Positions 34,431 through 43,575 of a DNA stretch of 64,000 nucleotides are shown here, piece by piece; within the stretch, counting starts at the first letter, position 1; each line of letters begins with the position of its first letter. The notes beneath the pieces were generated by a model, which did no database searches, was not told the origin of the DNA, and was given only the letters and a program-made list of their open reading frames with translations. Location: NCBI GenBank assembly GCA_963853835.1, contig OY970825.1, forward strand, positions 38,660,908 through 38,724,907. Reading direction: 5' to 3'. Source of the DNA: Calendula officinalis. Lineage: Eukaryota > Streptophyta > Magnoliopsida > Asterales > Asteraceae. The position numbers and the translations under genes are program-made.

Positions 34431-34442
34431 TGGTATCAGAGC
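34431..34442 (+). promoter_or_regulatory. Copia E primer-binding site
   Basis: TGGTATCAGAGC lies immediately after the LTR end and is complementary to initiator Met-tRNA. Confidence 0.93.
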
Positions 34443-34620
34443 TAAACTCGATCTTTTGTTCATGATTGTTGGAGGAAGTTTGAATATCGTACTAGATCTA
34501 TTCGCTGGGGGTAAGGGGACAGCGCCCGTTTCGAAATTTTTGACGATTTTGGTATGTTTTTCTCGCTCGTTTCAGTATCTCGTTTGCTTTGATTCGTCTG
34601 GTTTTGTTTGATTCTGGGGA
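34443..34620 (+). other. Copia E leader, part before the Gypsy insertion
   Basis: This untranslated leader is cut at 34620; it resumes at 43069. No gene is seen in it. Confidence 0.85.
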
Positions 34621-35064
34621 TTTCGTGTAACACCTCAAATTTTAATACCAAATATTGGCCCAAAATAAAACATTTTATAAATAGAAGAACATTCCCAAAT
34701 TTGGATTTACAAAAACCTTGGTATGAAATCAGAGTATAAAAGTAGGTGTTACAAAATAGATCATAACCAAGCTAAGACTAAATCCAATCTAGTGCTCTTC
34801 TATTCTAGGTCCCGCATCTCTATCCATGCGTACCTAAGCCTTCGATCCCGAACCTGAGTACATAGCAAAACAAAACAAGGAGTACGTGAGACAAAAACGT
34901 CTCGTGAGCTACATGGGTTTAGACCCGATAATAAAATGAAATGTCACGTTTCATAAAACCAATCAATATACATATATATATAAACCCAACTACCCATTCT
35001 AGTCACCTTAGTGTGACTCTACACTCTTGCCCACCGGAATACGTCCAATGAGTAAGACTACTAT

Positions 35065-35269
35065 TGTGGTTGAGTCGATGGGAATCCACCCAACTGCCCC
35101 TCACACCACCCTATCGTGGTTGAGTCGATGGGAATCCACCCAACTGCCCCTCACACCACGCCTATCGTGGAAGAGTCGATGGGAATCCACCCAACTGCCC
35201 CTCACACCACGCCTATCGTGGAAGAGTCGATGGGAATCCACCCAACTGCCCCTCATTCCACCCTCTCAT
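35065..35269. repeat. Four 51-bp tandem repeats in the 3' LTR
   Basis: Starts of the shared GAGTCGATGGG word at 35072, 35122, 35173 and 35224 give a 50-51 bp period. The same array occurs in the 5' LTR at about 41719-41924. Confidence 0.92.
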
Positions 35270-36197
35270 GACCGGGGGTTCCCCGCCTCATCACATTATC
35301 TGAGCATATCATAACTCAATAGTTATGTCAATCTAGCTCTCGGCTATCACGTCTATCATCAAACAAGTTAGTTCAATACTATCATCGGTATAACTAACTA
35401 TCAACTACTAGTCTACCCAATTAAGCAAATAGACCATAACACAAGTAATGAAAGTATTTAAAAGGGCTATGTACTCAGTAAATTCCACACGTACTCACCT
35501 TAGCAATAGGATGCTCAAACTGTGTTCTTGACACCCAATCTCTTGCTTCTCAATCCAATCAACTTTCCAATGCTTCACCAATAGCCTAATACAATTATCA
35601 CAATATGATCAACATCAATTACCACTACTAATGTGTTCATCCATCTCTAGATAACACTTATTAACCACTTTCCCCCAATTATGGTGATTTACCAAACCCT
35701 AGGTTTAACCAACCCTCAAGATTCTTGCAAATCTTAACCATACACTCGATTCCCTTGTTAATATACCATCTATCAAGTGTGTACAACGTTTATTTCACCA
35801 TAAATCACTAACCCAAGAACTAGGGTTTCAAACTCAAGACAATAAACCCATAGATTCAAAGCTACAACTACAAGGGAGTGAAAATATACCTTAAATCTTC
35901 AACTAGGAGTGAAGAATCACGAGATTTGACCAAGAAATCAGCTCCAAACGATGATTTACACTCAGAATCGTTCACTCACTCGAGTTGGGAGAAAACAAGG
36001 GTTTGTTTCTGCAATAATGACCAAAACCCGACTTTTAATCCTGCACAGACGAAAGATCGCGCCGCTATCCCCAGGATAGCGCCGCTATTTCTTGCCCGCG
36101 TTAATTCGCGTCGCCACTTCGCGCCGCTATTTCCCAACGCTATCTATTTCGCGTTTCCCCTTCATACGCTATTTCGGGTCGCTGTCCGACCCCCCAC

Positions 36198-36239
36198 AAG
36201 ATCGCGTCGCGATCTTCCCAGATAGCGCCGCTATCTGGG
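36198..36239. promoter_or_regulatory. Two adjacent perfect hairpins in the chromovirus LTR
   Basis: AAGATCGCG-T-CGCGATCTT (36198-36216) is followed at once by CCCAGATAGCG-C-CGCTATCTGGG (36217-36239); each arm pair is perfect around one central base. They lie in the probable U3/R part and also occur at 42852-42893. Their role is unknown; structured regulatory DNA or RNA is one possibility. Confidence 0.7.
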
Positions 36240-36410
36240 CACTTCAGCTGGGCTGCAATTTTTGTTATCCTTTTCGACCCGGTTTCGTCCATAACTTTCT
36301 CATACGGTGTTCAAATGACACGAAACCAATTTCTACGTCTTTTATATGATTTATCCATAATTATCATATTTTTATACAATTTATTTATTTACAAATTCGG
36401 GTCGTTACAA

Positions 36411-36421
36411 CTATCTACCCC
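36411..36421 (-). promoter_or_regulatory. Chromovirus polypurine tract
   Basis: The minus strand reads AAGGGGTAGAT just inside the 3' LTR, the usual place of the plus-strand primer. It overlaps the end of the gag-pol frame by almost nothing, so there is no extra 3' gene. Confidence 0.8.
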
Positions 36422-39400
36422 TTAAGAAGATTCCGTCCTCGGAATCTCATCATAGTTCACGAAATCCGGGTACCTCTTCCGAATCTCGTCTTTGATTTCC
36501 CAAGTCAAGTTCGGCCCAAGTGAATGCTTCCACTTGACCAACACCAAATCGATCTCCTTATTCCGAAGTTTCTTTGTTTTCGTTTCTAATATAGCCTCGG
36601 GCTCCTCAATCAATCGGTTCGGGCCGTCGACCCGCAACTCTTGCAACGGAATAATATTTTCAACTTCCCCGATAAACTTCTTCAAATAACTCACGTGGAA
36701 GGTGTCGTGCACACCTTGAAGCTCGGGTGGAAGTTCCAACTTAAAAGCTTGAAGCCCGACCCGTTTCAATATTTTAAACGGTCCAACATACCTTGGACTT
36801 AACTTTCCCTTTTTACCAAACCGCATCACACCTTTCCAAGGTGACACTTTCAACATCACCATATCACCGACATCCAAGTCGTATGGTCTTTTCTTTAAAC
36901 CCGAATAACTTCGTTGTCTATCTTGGGCGACTTTCATGTTGTTTTGAATAATACCAATCTTTTCATTCGTCACTCTCACGATCTCGGGACCCGTGAGTTT
37001 CGTCTCTCCCGCTTCCAACCAACAAGATGGAGTTCTACATTTTCTTCCATACAACGCCTCATAAGGCGGCATCTTGATAGTCGAGTGATAACTATTATTA
37101 TACGAGAACTCGACTAACGGTAAATGTTCATCCCATTTACCACCGAAGTCTAACACACACGATCTCAACATGTCTTCAACCGTTTGAATCGTTCTTTCAC
37201 TTTGACCGTCGGTTTGCGGATGATAGGCCGTGCTCAACCGCAACTTTGTACCTAACTCTTCTTGTAAAGATCGCCAAAATCTCGAGGTAAACCTCGCGTC
37301 TCTATCGGACACAATCGATAACGGAACCCCGTGGAGTCGAACCACCTCATCAACATACAACTTAGCCAATTTCTCAAGTGGCAACGTTTCCCGAATTGCT
37401 AAAAATAGTGCACTCTTGGTCAACCGGTCAACTATGACCCAAATGGCATCGTGACCTCTACTCGTCTTCGGTAAACCTACTATGAAATCCATAGTTATAT
37501 CTTCCCACTTCCCGGCCGGTACAACTAATGATTGAGCTACCCCATACGGTACTTGATGCTCGGCTTTCACTTGTGCACACGTGGCACACTTAGAGATGTA
37601 CTTGGCCACTCTCGTCTTCATTCCGGGCCACCAATAAACCCGTTTCATATCTTGGTACGTTTTTGTACTTCCCGGGTGAATCGAATACTTCGATTTGTGC
37701 ACATCATACAACAACTCTTTTCGGATACCACCGAATTTAGGAACCCAAATACGACCGCCTACGGTCTTCAACCCTTGTGCATTTTCGAGGAAATGTTGGT
37801 TCTTACCTAACCGTTCTTGTCTTAACTCGTCTTTTCCCATAACCTCCCGTTGGGCATTCTTGATCCTTTCAATAATACTCGAGACAACTTCTATACGTGA
37901 TAAAATTCCTCGGTTCGGATTTTCATAAACCTTTCGACTTAAGGCATCGGCCACCACATTCGCCTTCCCCGCATGATACACAATCTCACAATCATAATCG
38001 GCAATCAACTCGATCCACCTTCTTTGTCGCATATTAAGGTCTTTTTGTGTAAACACATATTGCAAACTCTTATGATCCGTGTACAATGTACACCGAGTGC
38101 CATACAAATAATGCCTCCACAACTTCAAGGCAAAAATAATCGCCGCCAATTCCAAGTCGTGTGTCGTGTACCTTAATTCCGCATTCTTCAATTGTCGCGA
38201 GGCATACGCGATCACTTTACCTCTTTGCATCAACACACAACCGAGCCCTTGATTCGAAGCATCACTATAAACCACAAAATCTTCCATACCATCCGGTAAC
38301 GTAAGGATCGGCGCGTTACATAACTTTTCTTTTAACAACTTAAACGCCTCTTCTTGCTTCTTCTCCCACACAAACTTCTCACTTTTTCTCGTTAACTTCG
38401 TGAGTGGAATCGCGATTCTCGAGAAATCTTGTATAAATCTTCGGTAATAACCGGCTAATCCAAGAAAACTTCTAACCTCGGTAGGAGTCCTCGGAGGCTC
38501 CCAATTTGACACCGCTTCAATCTTGGACGGATCAACCTTAATACCATCACACGTCACCACGTGACCTAAGAATTGTACTTCCCGCAACCAAAATTCACAC
38601 TTTGAAAATTTTGCATACAACTTCTCCCGTTTCAACACGTCTAGAACAAGCCTCAAATGACCTTCGTGTTCTTCTTCGGTTTTCGAATAAATCAAAATGT
38701 CGTCAATAAACACGATCAAAAACTTATCAAGAAACGGTTTACAAACCCGATTCATCAAATCCATAAAAATAGCCGGCGCGTTTGTAAGACCAAACGGCAT
38801 CACTAGAAACTCATAATGACCATAACGTGTACGAAAAGCCGTCTTCTCGGTGTCGCCTTCTTTCACCCGAACTTGGTGATAACCCGACCTCAAATCGATC
38901 TTTGAGAAATAACTAGCACCTTGCAATTGGTCGAATAAGTCGTCAATCCTCGGCAACGGGTAACGGTTCTTAATAGTTACCTTATTCAACTCTCGGTAGT
39001 CAATACACATCCTCATCGAACCGTCTTTCTTTTTAACAAATAACACCGGTGCACCCCACGGTGACGAACTCGGACGAATAAAACCTTTATCTAACAATTC
39101 TTGCAATTGGGTCATCAATTCCCGCATCTCGGTGGGAGCTAAACGATATGGAGCACGAGCAATCGGCGTCGCTCCCGGCACTAAATCAATTTTGAACTCG
39201 ACTTGTCTCTCCGGTGGCAAACCGGGCAAGTCATCGGGAAATACCTCGGGGAATTCCCGAATAATTTTTACACTATCCATTGTCTTCTTTTCTTTTCGAC
39301 CATCTAATACGTATGCAATAAACGATGCACAACCTTTCGATATACTTTTCCTTGCCTTAATAGCGGTAATCACATTAGGCATGTGATGTCGTTTCTCCCC

Positions 39401-41032
39401 ATACACATACACTTTCTCATTCTCGGGTGTCCTAATCGACACAATTTTCTTTCCACACAAAATCTTGGCTTGGTGCCTACCCAACCAATCCATACCGATA
39501 ACCACATCAAACGCCCTAATTCCCATGGGCAACAAATCCACCTTAAACTTTCTACCGTCTATTTCTATTTCACAATTTCTATAAATACATTCAACCATAG
39601 ACGTCTTTCCATCGGCTATTTCTATCTCATAAACTTCATCTAACATTTCGGACGGCACATTTAATTTACAACCGAACTCATAGGACACAAACGAATAATT
39701 AGAACCCGAATCAAATAAAATATGAGTTGGCAAGGAGTTAATGAATAGAATACCTGACACCACATCGTGTGCCTCCTTCGCCTCCTCCCGAGTAAGTTGG
39801 AAGGACCGCCCCTTCACTTTCGCCGGCTCCACTTTCTTTTGAGCCGTGGACACCATCGACTCGATTCCCTTCTTTGGGCACACATTGCTATAATGCCCCT
39901 TCTCATGGCATGAGTAGCACTCCACATCGGCCGTCAACTTGGCCCTACAATCCCGGGCTATGTGCCCCATCTTGCCACAACTATAGCAAGCCTTTGACTC
40001 TCCTCGGCACGGGCCGGTATGATTTTTCCCGCATTTCTTGCACGGGCCAACACTTCCTTGTTTAGAGAAGCTCGAAGTAAACTTCCCTTTCTTGAACGAA
40101 CTAGAGCCGCTCTCGGCTTTTCTTTTCTCGCCCACATGGGCCCTCTCGGCAACCCGTGCCGCATTAACCTCTTCAACACCCCGGGCGGCACTAATAGCCT
40201 CATCGAGTGAAACTGCCCTCTTAACCTCCAATTGATAATCCCACGGTAGCCCACTTGCATACCGAACCACCCTCAACCTCTCATCCGAGTAGGTTTTAGC
40301 AATAAACGGGAGCAATCCCGTGAACTCCCTCGAGTATTCTTCGATTGACATATCACCCTTCTTAAGGGTCACAAACTTTTCGTGCATCTTTTCCAAATCC
40401 CTTTCGGGACAAAATTTCTTTTTCAATCTCGCGGTAAACTCATCCCACGACATCTTTTCAATCACCTCCCTCCCGAGGGTCTCATACACAATATCCCACC
40501 AAACCATGGCATCTTCTTTTAGCAATTGTGACGCATACGTCACCATGTCGGCATCCTTACACTTGCTACTACCGATAACCCTCTCGGTTTCCCGGATCCA
40601 CCTCATCGTTACTTTCGGGTCCGAACTACCCGAATACACATTTGGCTTACAAGCCATGAATGATTTAAACGAACAACCTTCTTTCACAACGGGCCTAGCC
40701 CTAGCATCACTTTGGCCACCCGTGGAGGACTTCCCCTCCCCGGTGCCACTACCCCCGGTTTTCTCATCCGACTTAGCCTCGGATTCCCGGTCTCCACCCG
40801 ACCTCTCACGGTTTCCAATAATTCGGTGGACTTCCTCGGCCACCGTTCCCTTGATTTGGTCGATAATAGTTTGGAGATCCGCCATGGTCACCGGAGTTCT
40901 ATTAGCTCCGACCTCCGATTCATCAACCCGATGCATTGATGGTTGACTTTCTTGCTCATCCACCCTCTCAACAGGAGGTACTTCCTCCTCACGGCCCTCC
41001 GGGGCTTTACCACTTCTACGTGTGGTCACCAT
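36422..41032 (-). CDS. Chromovirus gag-pol polyprotein, 1536 codons, intact
   Basis: One open frame encodes the whole replication set. Gag capsid is at about residues 120-290, followed by three knuckles (CKKCGKNHTGPC, CYSCGKMGHIARDC, CYSCHEKGHYSNVC, about 334-385). Protease has LFDSGSNYSFVS near 440. Reverse transcriptase (about 640-830) has YPLPRIDD and the catalytic FIDDILIYS near 776. RNase H (about 915-1040) has VYSDASNQGLG. Integrase has its HHCC finger (HPGSTKTYQD...CATCAQVK, about 1120-1160) and DDE core (TMDFIVGLP, SDRDARFTSRFW, HPQTDGQSE, about 1180-1280). A chromodomain-like tail (EEPEAIL...LVKWK...TWE, about 1480-1530) ends it. No stop or frameshift is seen, and catalytic residues are present. 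The start at MVTTRRSGK is the first ATG of the frame. It may be autonomous. Confidence 0.97.
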   Translation of the reverse strand: MVTTRRSGKAPEGREEEVPPVERVDEQESQPSMHRVDESEVGANRTPVTMADLQTIIDQIKGTVAEEVHRIIGNRERSGGDRESEAKSDEKTGGSGTGEGKSSTGGQSDARARPVVKEGCSFKSFMACKPNVYSGSSDPKVTMRWIRETERVIGSSKCKDADMVTYASQLLKEDAMVWWDIVYETLGREVIEKMSWDEFTARLKKKFCPERDLEKMHEKFVTLKKGDMSIEEYSREFTGLLPFIAKTYSDERLRVVRYASGLPWDYQLEVKRAVSLDEAISAARGVEEVNAARVAERAHVGEKRKAESGSSSFKKGKFTSSFSKQGSVGPCKKCGKNHTGPCRGESKACYSCGKMGHIARDCRAKLTADVECYSCHEKGHYSNVCPKKGIESMVSTAQKKVEPAKVKGRSFQLTREEAKEAHDVVSGILFINSLPTHILFDSGSNYSFVSYEFGCKLNVPSEMLDEVYEIEIADGKTSMVECIYRNCEIEIDGRKFKVDLLPMGIRAFDVVIGMDWLGRHQAKILCGKKIVSIRTPENEKVYVYGEKRHHMPNVITAIKARKSISKGCASFIAYVLDGRKEKKTMDSVKIIREFPEVFPDDLPGLPPERQVEFKIDLVPGATPIARAPYRLAPTEMRELMTQLQELLDKGFIRPSSSPWGAPVLFVKKKDGSMRMCIDYRELNKVTIKNRYPLPRIDDLFDQLQGASYFSKIDLRSGYHQVRVKEGDTEKTAFRTRYGHYEFLVMPFGLTNAPAIFMDLMNRVCKPFLDKFLIVFIDDILIYSKTEEEHEGHLRLVLDVLKREKLYAKFSKCEFWLREVQFLGHVVTCDGIKVDPSKIEAVSNWEPPRTPTEVRSFLGLAGYYRRFIQDFSRIAIPLTKLTRKSEKFVWEKKQEEAFKLLKEKLCNAPILTLPDGMEDFVVYSDASNQGLGCVLMQRGKVIAYASRQLKNAELRYTTHDLELAAIIFALKLWRHYLYGTRCTLYTDHKSLQYVFTQKDLNMRQRRWIELIADYDCEIVYHAGKANVVADALSRKVYENPNRGILSRIEVVSSIIERIKNAQREVMGKDELRQERLGKNQHFLENAQGLKTVGGRIWVPKFGGIRKELLYDVHKSKYSIHPGSTKTYQDMKRVYWWPGMKTRVAKYISKCATCAQVKAEHQVPYGVAQSLVVPAGKWEDITMDFIVGLPKTSRGHDAIWVIVDRLTKSALFLAIRETLPLEKLAKLYVDEVVRLHGVPLSIVSDRDARFTSRFWRSLQEELGTKLRLSTAYHPQTDGQSERTIQTVEDMLRSCVLDFGGKWDEHLPLVEFSYNNSYHSTIKMPPYEALYGRKCRTPSCWLEAGETKLTGPEIVRVTNEKIGIIQNNMKVAQDRQRSYSGLKKRPYDLDVGDMVMLKVSPWKGVMRFGKKGKLSPRYVGPFKILKRVGLQAFKLELPPELQGVHDTFHVSYLKKFIGEVENIIPLQELRVDGPNRLIEEPEAILETKTKKLRNKEIDLVLVKWKHSLGPNLTWEIKDEIRKRYPDFVNYDEIPRTESS

Positions 41033-41266
41033 TTTCTTTCAATCAAGACTATACGAAAGACATTAAACATTTAGTACCTTGTGTACAACCCATTAGTCGC
41101 ATAAGACTCAATATCCAAAATCATATCAAATTCATCGGTCCCCTAGGTTCAACCCTAAACTTAATATAAAGTCTCAAGGTCAACCTATGATCTTAAGGAA
41201 TCTTATATTCCTAATGCTACAGTCTAAGACTAGGATGGTCATCCAACCTAATTCACTTAAACTATA

Positions 41267-41278
41267 GCTCTGATACCA
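41267..41278 (-). promoter_or_regulatory. Chromovirus primer-binding site
   Basis: The minus strand reads TGGTATCAGAGC three bases from the 5' LTR end, complementary to initiator Met-tRNA. Confidence 0.93.
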
Positions 41279-41281
41279 AGT

Positions 41282-43063
41282 TGTAACACCTCAAATTTTA
41301 ATACCAAATATTGGCCCAAAATAAAACATTTTATAAATAGAAGAACATTCCCAAATTTGGATTTACAAAAACCTTGGTATGAAATCAGAGTATAAAAGTA
41401 GGTGTTACAAAATAGATCATAACCAAGCTAAGACTAAATCCAATCTAGTGCTCTTCTATTCTAGGTCCCGCATCTCTATCCATGCGTACCTAAGCCTTCG
41501 ATCCCGAACCTGAGTACATAGCAAAACAAAACAAGGAGTACGTGAGACAAAAACGTCTCGTGAGCTACATGGGTTTAGACCCGATAATAAAATGAAATGT
41601 CATGTTTCATAAAACCAATCAATATACATATATATAAACCCAACTACCCATTCTAGTCACCTTAGTGTGACTCTACACTCTTGCCCACCGGAATACGTCC
41701 AATGAGTAAGACTACTATTGTGGTTGAGTCGATGGGAATCCACCCAACTGCCCCTCACACCACCCTATCGTGGTTGAGTCGATGGGAATCCACCCAACTG
41801 CCCCTCACACCACGCCTATCGTGGAAGAGTCGATGGGAATCCACCCAACTGCCCCTCACACCACGCCTATCGTGGAAGAGTCGATGGGAATCCACCCAAC
41901 TGCCCCTCATTCCACCCTCTCATGACCGGGGGTTCCCCGCATCATCACATTATCTCAGCATATCATAACTCAATAGTTATGTCAATCTAGCTCTCGGCTA
42001 TCACGTCTATCATCAAACAAGTTAGTTCAATACTATCATCGGTATAACTAACTATCAACTACTAGTCTACCCAATTAAGCAAATAGACCATAACACAAGT
42101 AATGAAAGTATTTAAAAGGGCTATGTACTCAGTAAATTCCACACGTACTCACCTTAGCAATAGGATGCTCAAACTGTGTTCTTGACACCCAATCTCTTGC
42201 TTCTCAATCCAATCAACTTTCCAAGGCTTCACCAATAGGCTAATACAATTATCACAATATGATCAACATCAATTACCACTACTAATGTGTTCATCCATCT
42301 CTAGATAACACTTATTAACCACTTTCCCCCAATTATGGTGATTTACCAAACCCTAGGTTTAACCAACCCTCAAGATTCTTGCAAATCTTAACCATACACT
42401 CGATTCCCTTGTTAATATACCATCTATTAAGTGTGTACAACGTTTATTTCACCATAAATCACTAACCAAAGAACTAGGGTTTCAAACTCAAGACAATAAA
42501 CCCATAGATTCAAAGCTACAACTACAAGGGAGTGAAAATATACCTTAAATCTTCAACTAGGAGTGAAGAATCACGAGATTTGACCAAGAAATCAGCTCCA
42601 AACGATGATTTACACTCAGAATCGTTCACTCACTCGAGTTGGGAGAAAACAAGGGTTTGTTTCTGCAATAATGACCAAAACCCGACTTTTAATCCTGCAC
42701 AGACGAAAGATCGCGCCGCTATCCCCAGGATAGCGCCGCTATTTCTTGCCCGCGTTAATTCGCGTCGCCACTTCGCGCCGCTATTTCCCAACGCTATCTA
42801 TTTCGCGTTTCCCCTTCATACGCTATTTCGGGTCGCTGTCCGACCCCCCACAAGATCGCGTCGCGATCTTCCCAGATAGCGCCGCTATCTGGGCACTTCA
42901 GCTGGGCTGCAATTTTTGTTATCCTTTTCGACCCGGTTTCGTCCATAACTTTCTCATACGGTGTTCAAATGACACGAAACCAATTTCTACGTCTTTTATA
43001 TGATTTATCCATAATTATCATATTTTTATACAATTTATTTATTTACAAATTCGGGTCGTTACA
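41282..43063 (-). repeat. Chromovirus 5' LTR (1782 bp)
   Basis: It is a near-identical copy of 34626-36409, two bases shorter through one TA indel. It contains the same 51-bp array and twin hairpins. A GC-rich segment with repeated GATAGCGCCGCTAT-type words (42710-42895) precedes its outer end. Confidence 0.95.
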
Positions 43064-43333
43064 TTTCGTTTAGTTGTTAGTACTGGTATTCTTGTCTGGC
43101 GATTTGTATTCTTGTCTGGCGATTTGTATTCGTTAGGGTTTCTGATTTGTTGATTTGGGGAAATCCTGATTTTGGTTAAACAGTATTAATTGTTGGGGTT
43201 TCGTTTGGTTGTTAGTGCTGGTATTCTTGTCTGGCGATTTGTATTCTTGTCTGGCGATTTGTATTCGTTAGGGTTTCTGATTTGTTGATTTGGAAAATCC
43301 TGATTTTGGTTAAGCAGTAGTAACTGCTGATCA
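43064..43333 (+). repeat. Tandem 135-bp duplication in the Copia E leader
   Basis: Units starting TTTCGTTTAGTTG (43064) and TTTCGTTTGGTTG (43199) are nearly identical, and each contains an internal 20-bp doublet (TATTCTTGTCTGGCGATTTG). The Gypsy element inserted at the TTTCG that starts such a unit. Confidence 0.88.
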
Positions 43334-43380
43334 GTTTCTACTGACCCGTTCCTGCTTATTAGTATTAACTGCTGGTTTGT

Positions 43381-43515
43381 TTCTGCTGATCAGTATTAAC
43401 TGCTGACTTGTTACTACTGGTTCGTTTCTGCTGATCAGCATTAACTGCTGACTCGTTACTACTGGTTCGTTTCTGCTGATCAGTATTAACTGCTGATTCG
43501 TTTCTGCTGGTCTCT
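43381..43515 (+). repeat. Three 45-bp tandem repeats in the Copia E leader
   Basis: TTCTGCTGATCAG recurs at 43381, 43426 and 43471, giving a 45-bp period with the internal words TATTAACTGCTGA and TTACTACTGG. Further degenerate CTGCTG words flank it (43310-43560). Confidence 0.9.
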
Positions 43516-43575
43516 TACTGCTGGTGTTGAGCAGTAGTAATGGTTACTGCTGGTTATTATTATTTCTGTTTGGTC

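Larger units (their letters stand above)
34626..36409 (-). repeat. Chromovirus 3' LTR (1784 bp)
   Basis: The plus strand reads TGTAACACCTC at 34626 and GGGTCGTTACA ending at 36409. It holds four 51-bp direct repeats (about 35065-35269), two back-to-back hairpins (36198-36239), and on the minus strand TATAAAAG near 36338-36346. ORFs predicted inside are repeat-driven and recur identically in the other LTR. Confidence 0.95.
34626..43063 (-). mobile_element. Young, coding-intact Ty3/Gypsy chromovirus (Tekay/Del-like)
   Basis: The element has two nearly identical LTRs (34626-36409 and 41282-43063), the target duplication TTTCG on both sides (34621-34625, 43064-43068), a primer site, a purine tract and a single gag-pol frame of 1536 codons. 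By my count the LTRs differ at seven positions and by one 2-bp indel, about 0.4 percent, which indicates a recent insertion. The C-terminal chromodomain-like tail and gag-PR-RT-RH-INT order place it among chromoviruses. It interrupts the Copia E leader. Confidence 0.96.

Noticed and set aside
35027..36349. ORFs of 85-115 codons that recur identically at 41681-43003
   Set aside because: They lie in the two LTRs of the chromovirus, run antisense to it and follow the 51-bp repeats.
40320..40946. 208-codon plus-strand ORF
   Set aside because: It is antisense to the intact gag-pol frame, whose domains are clear.
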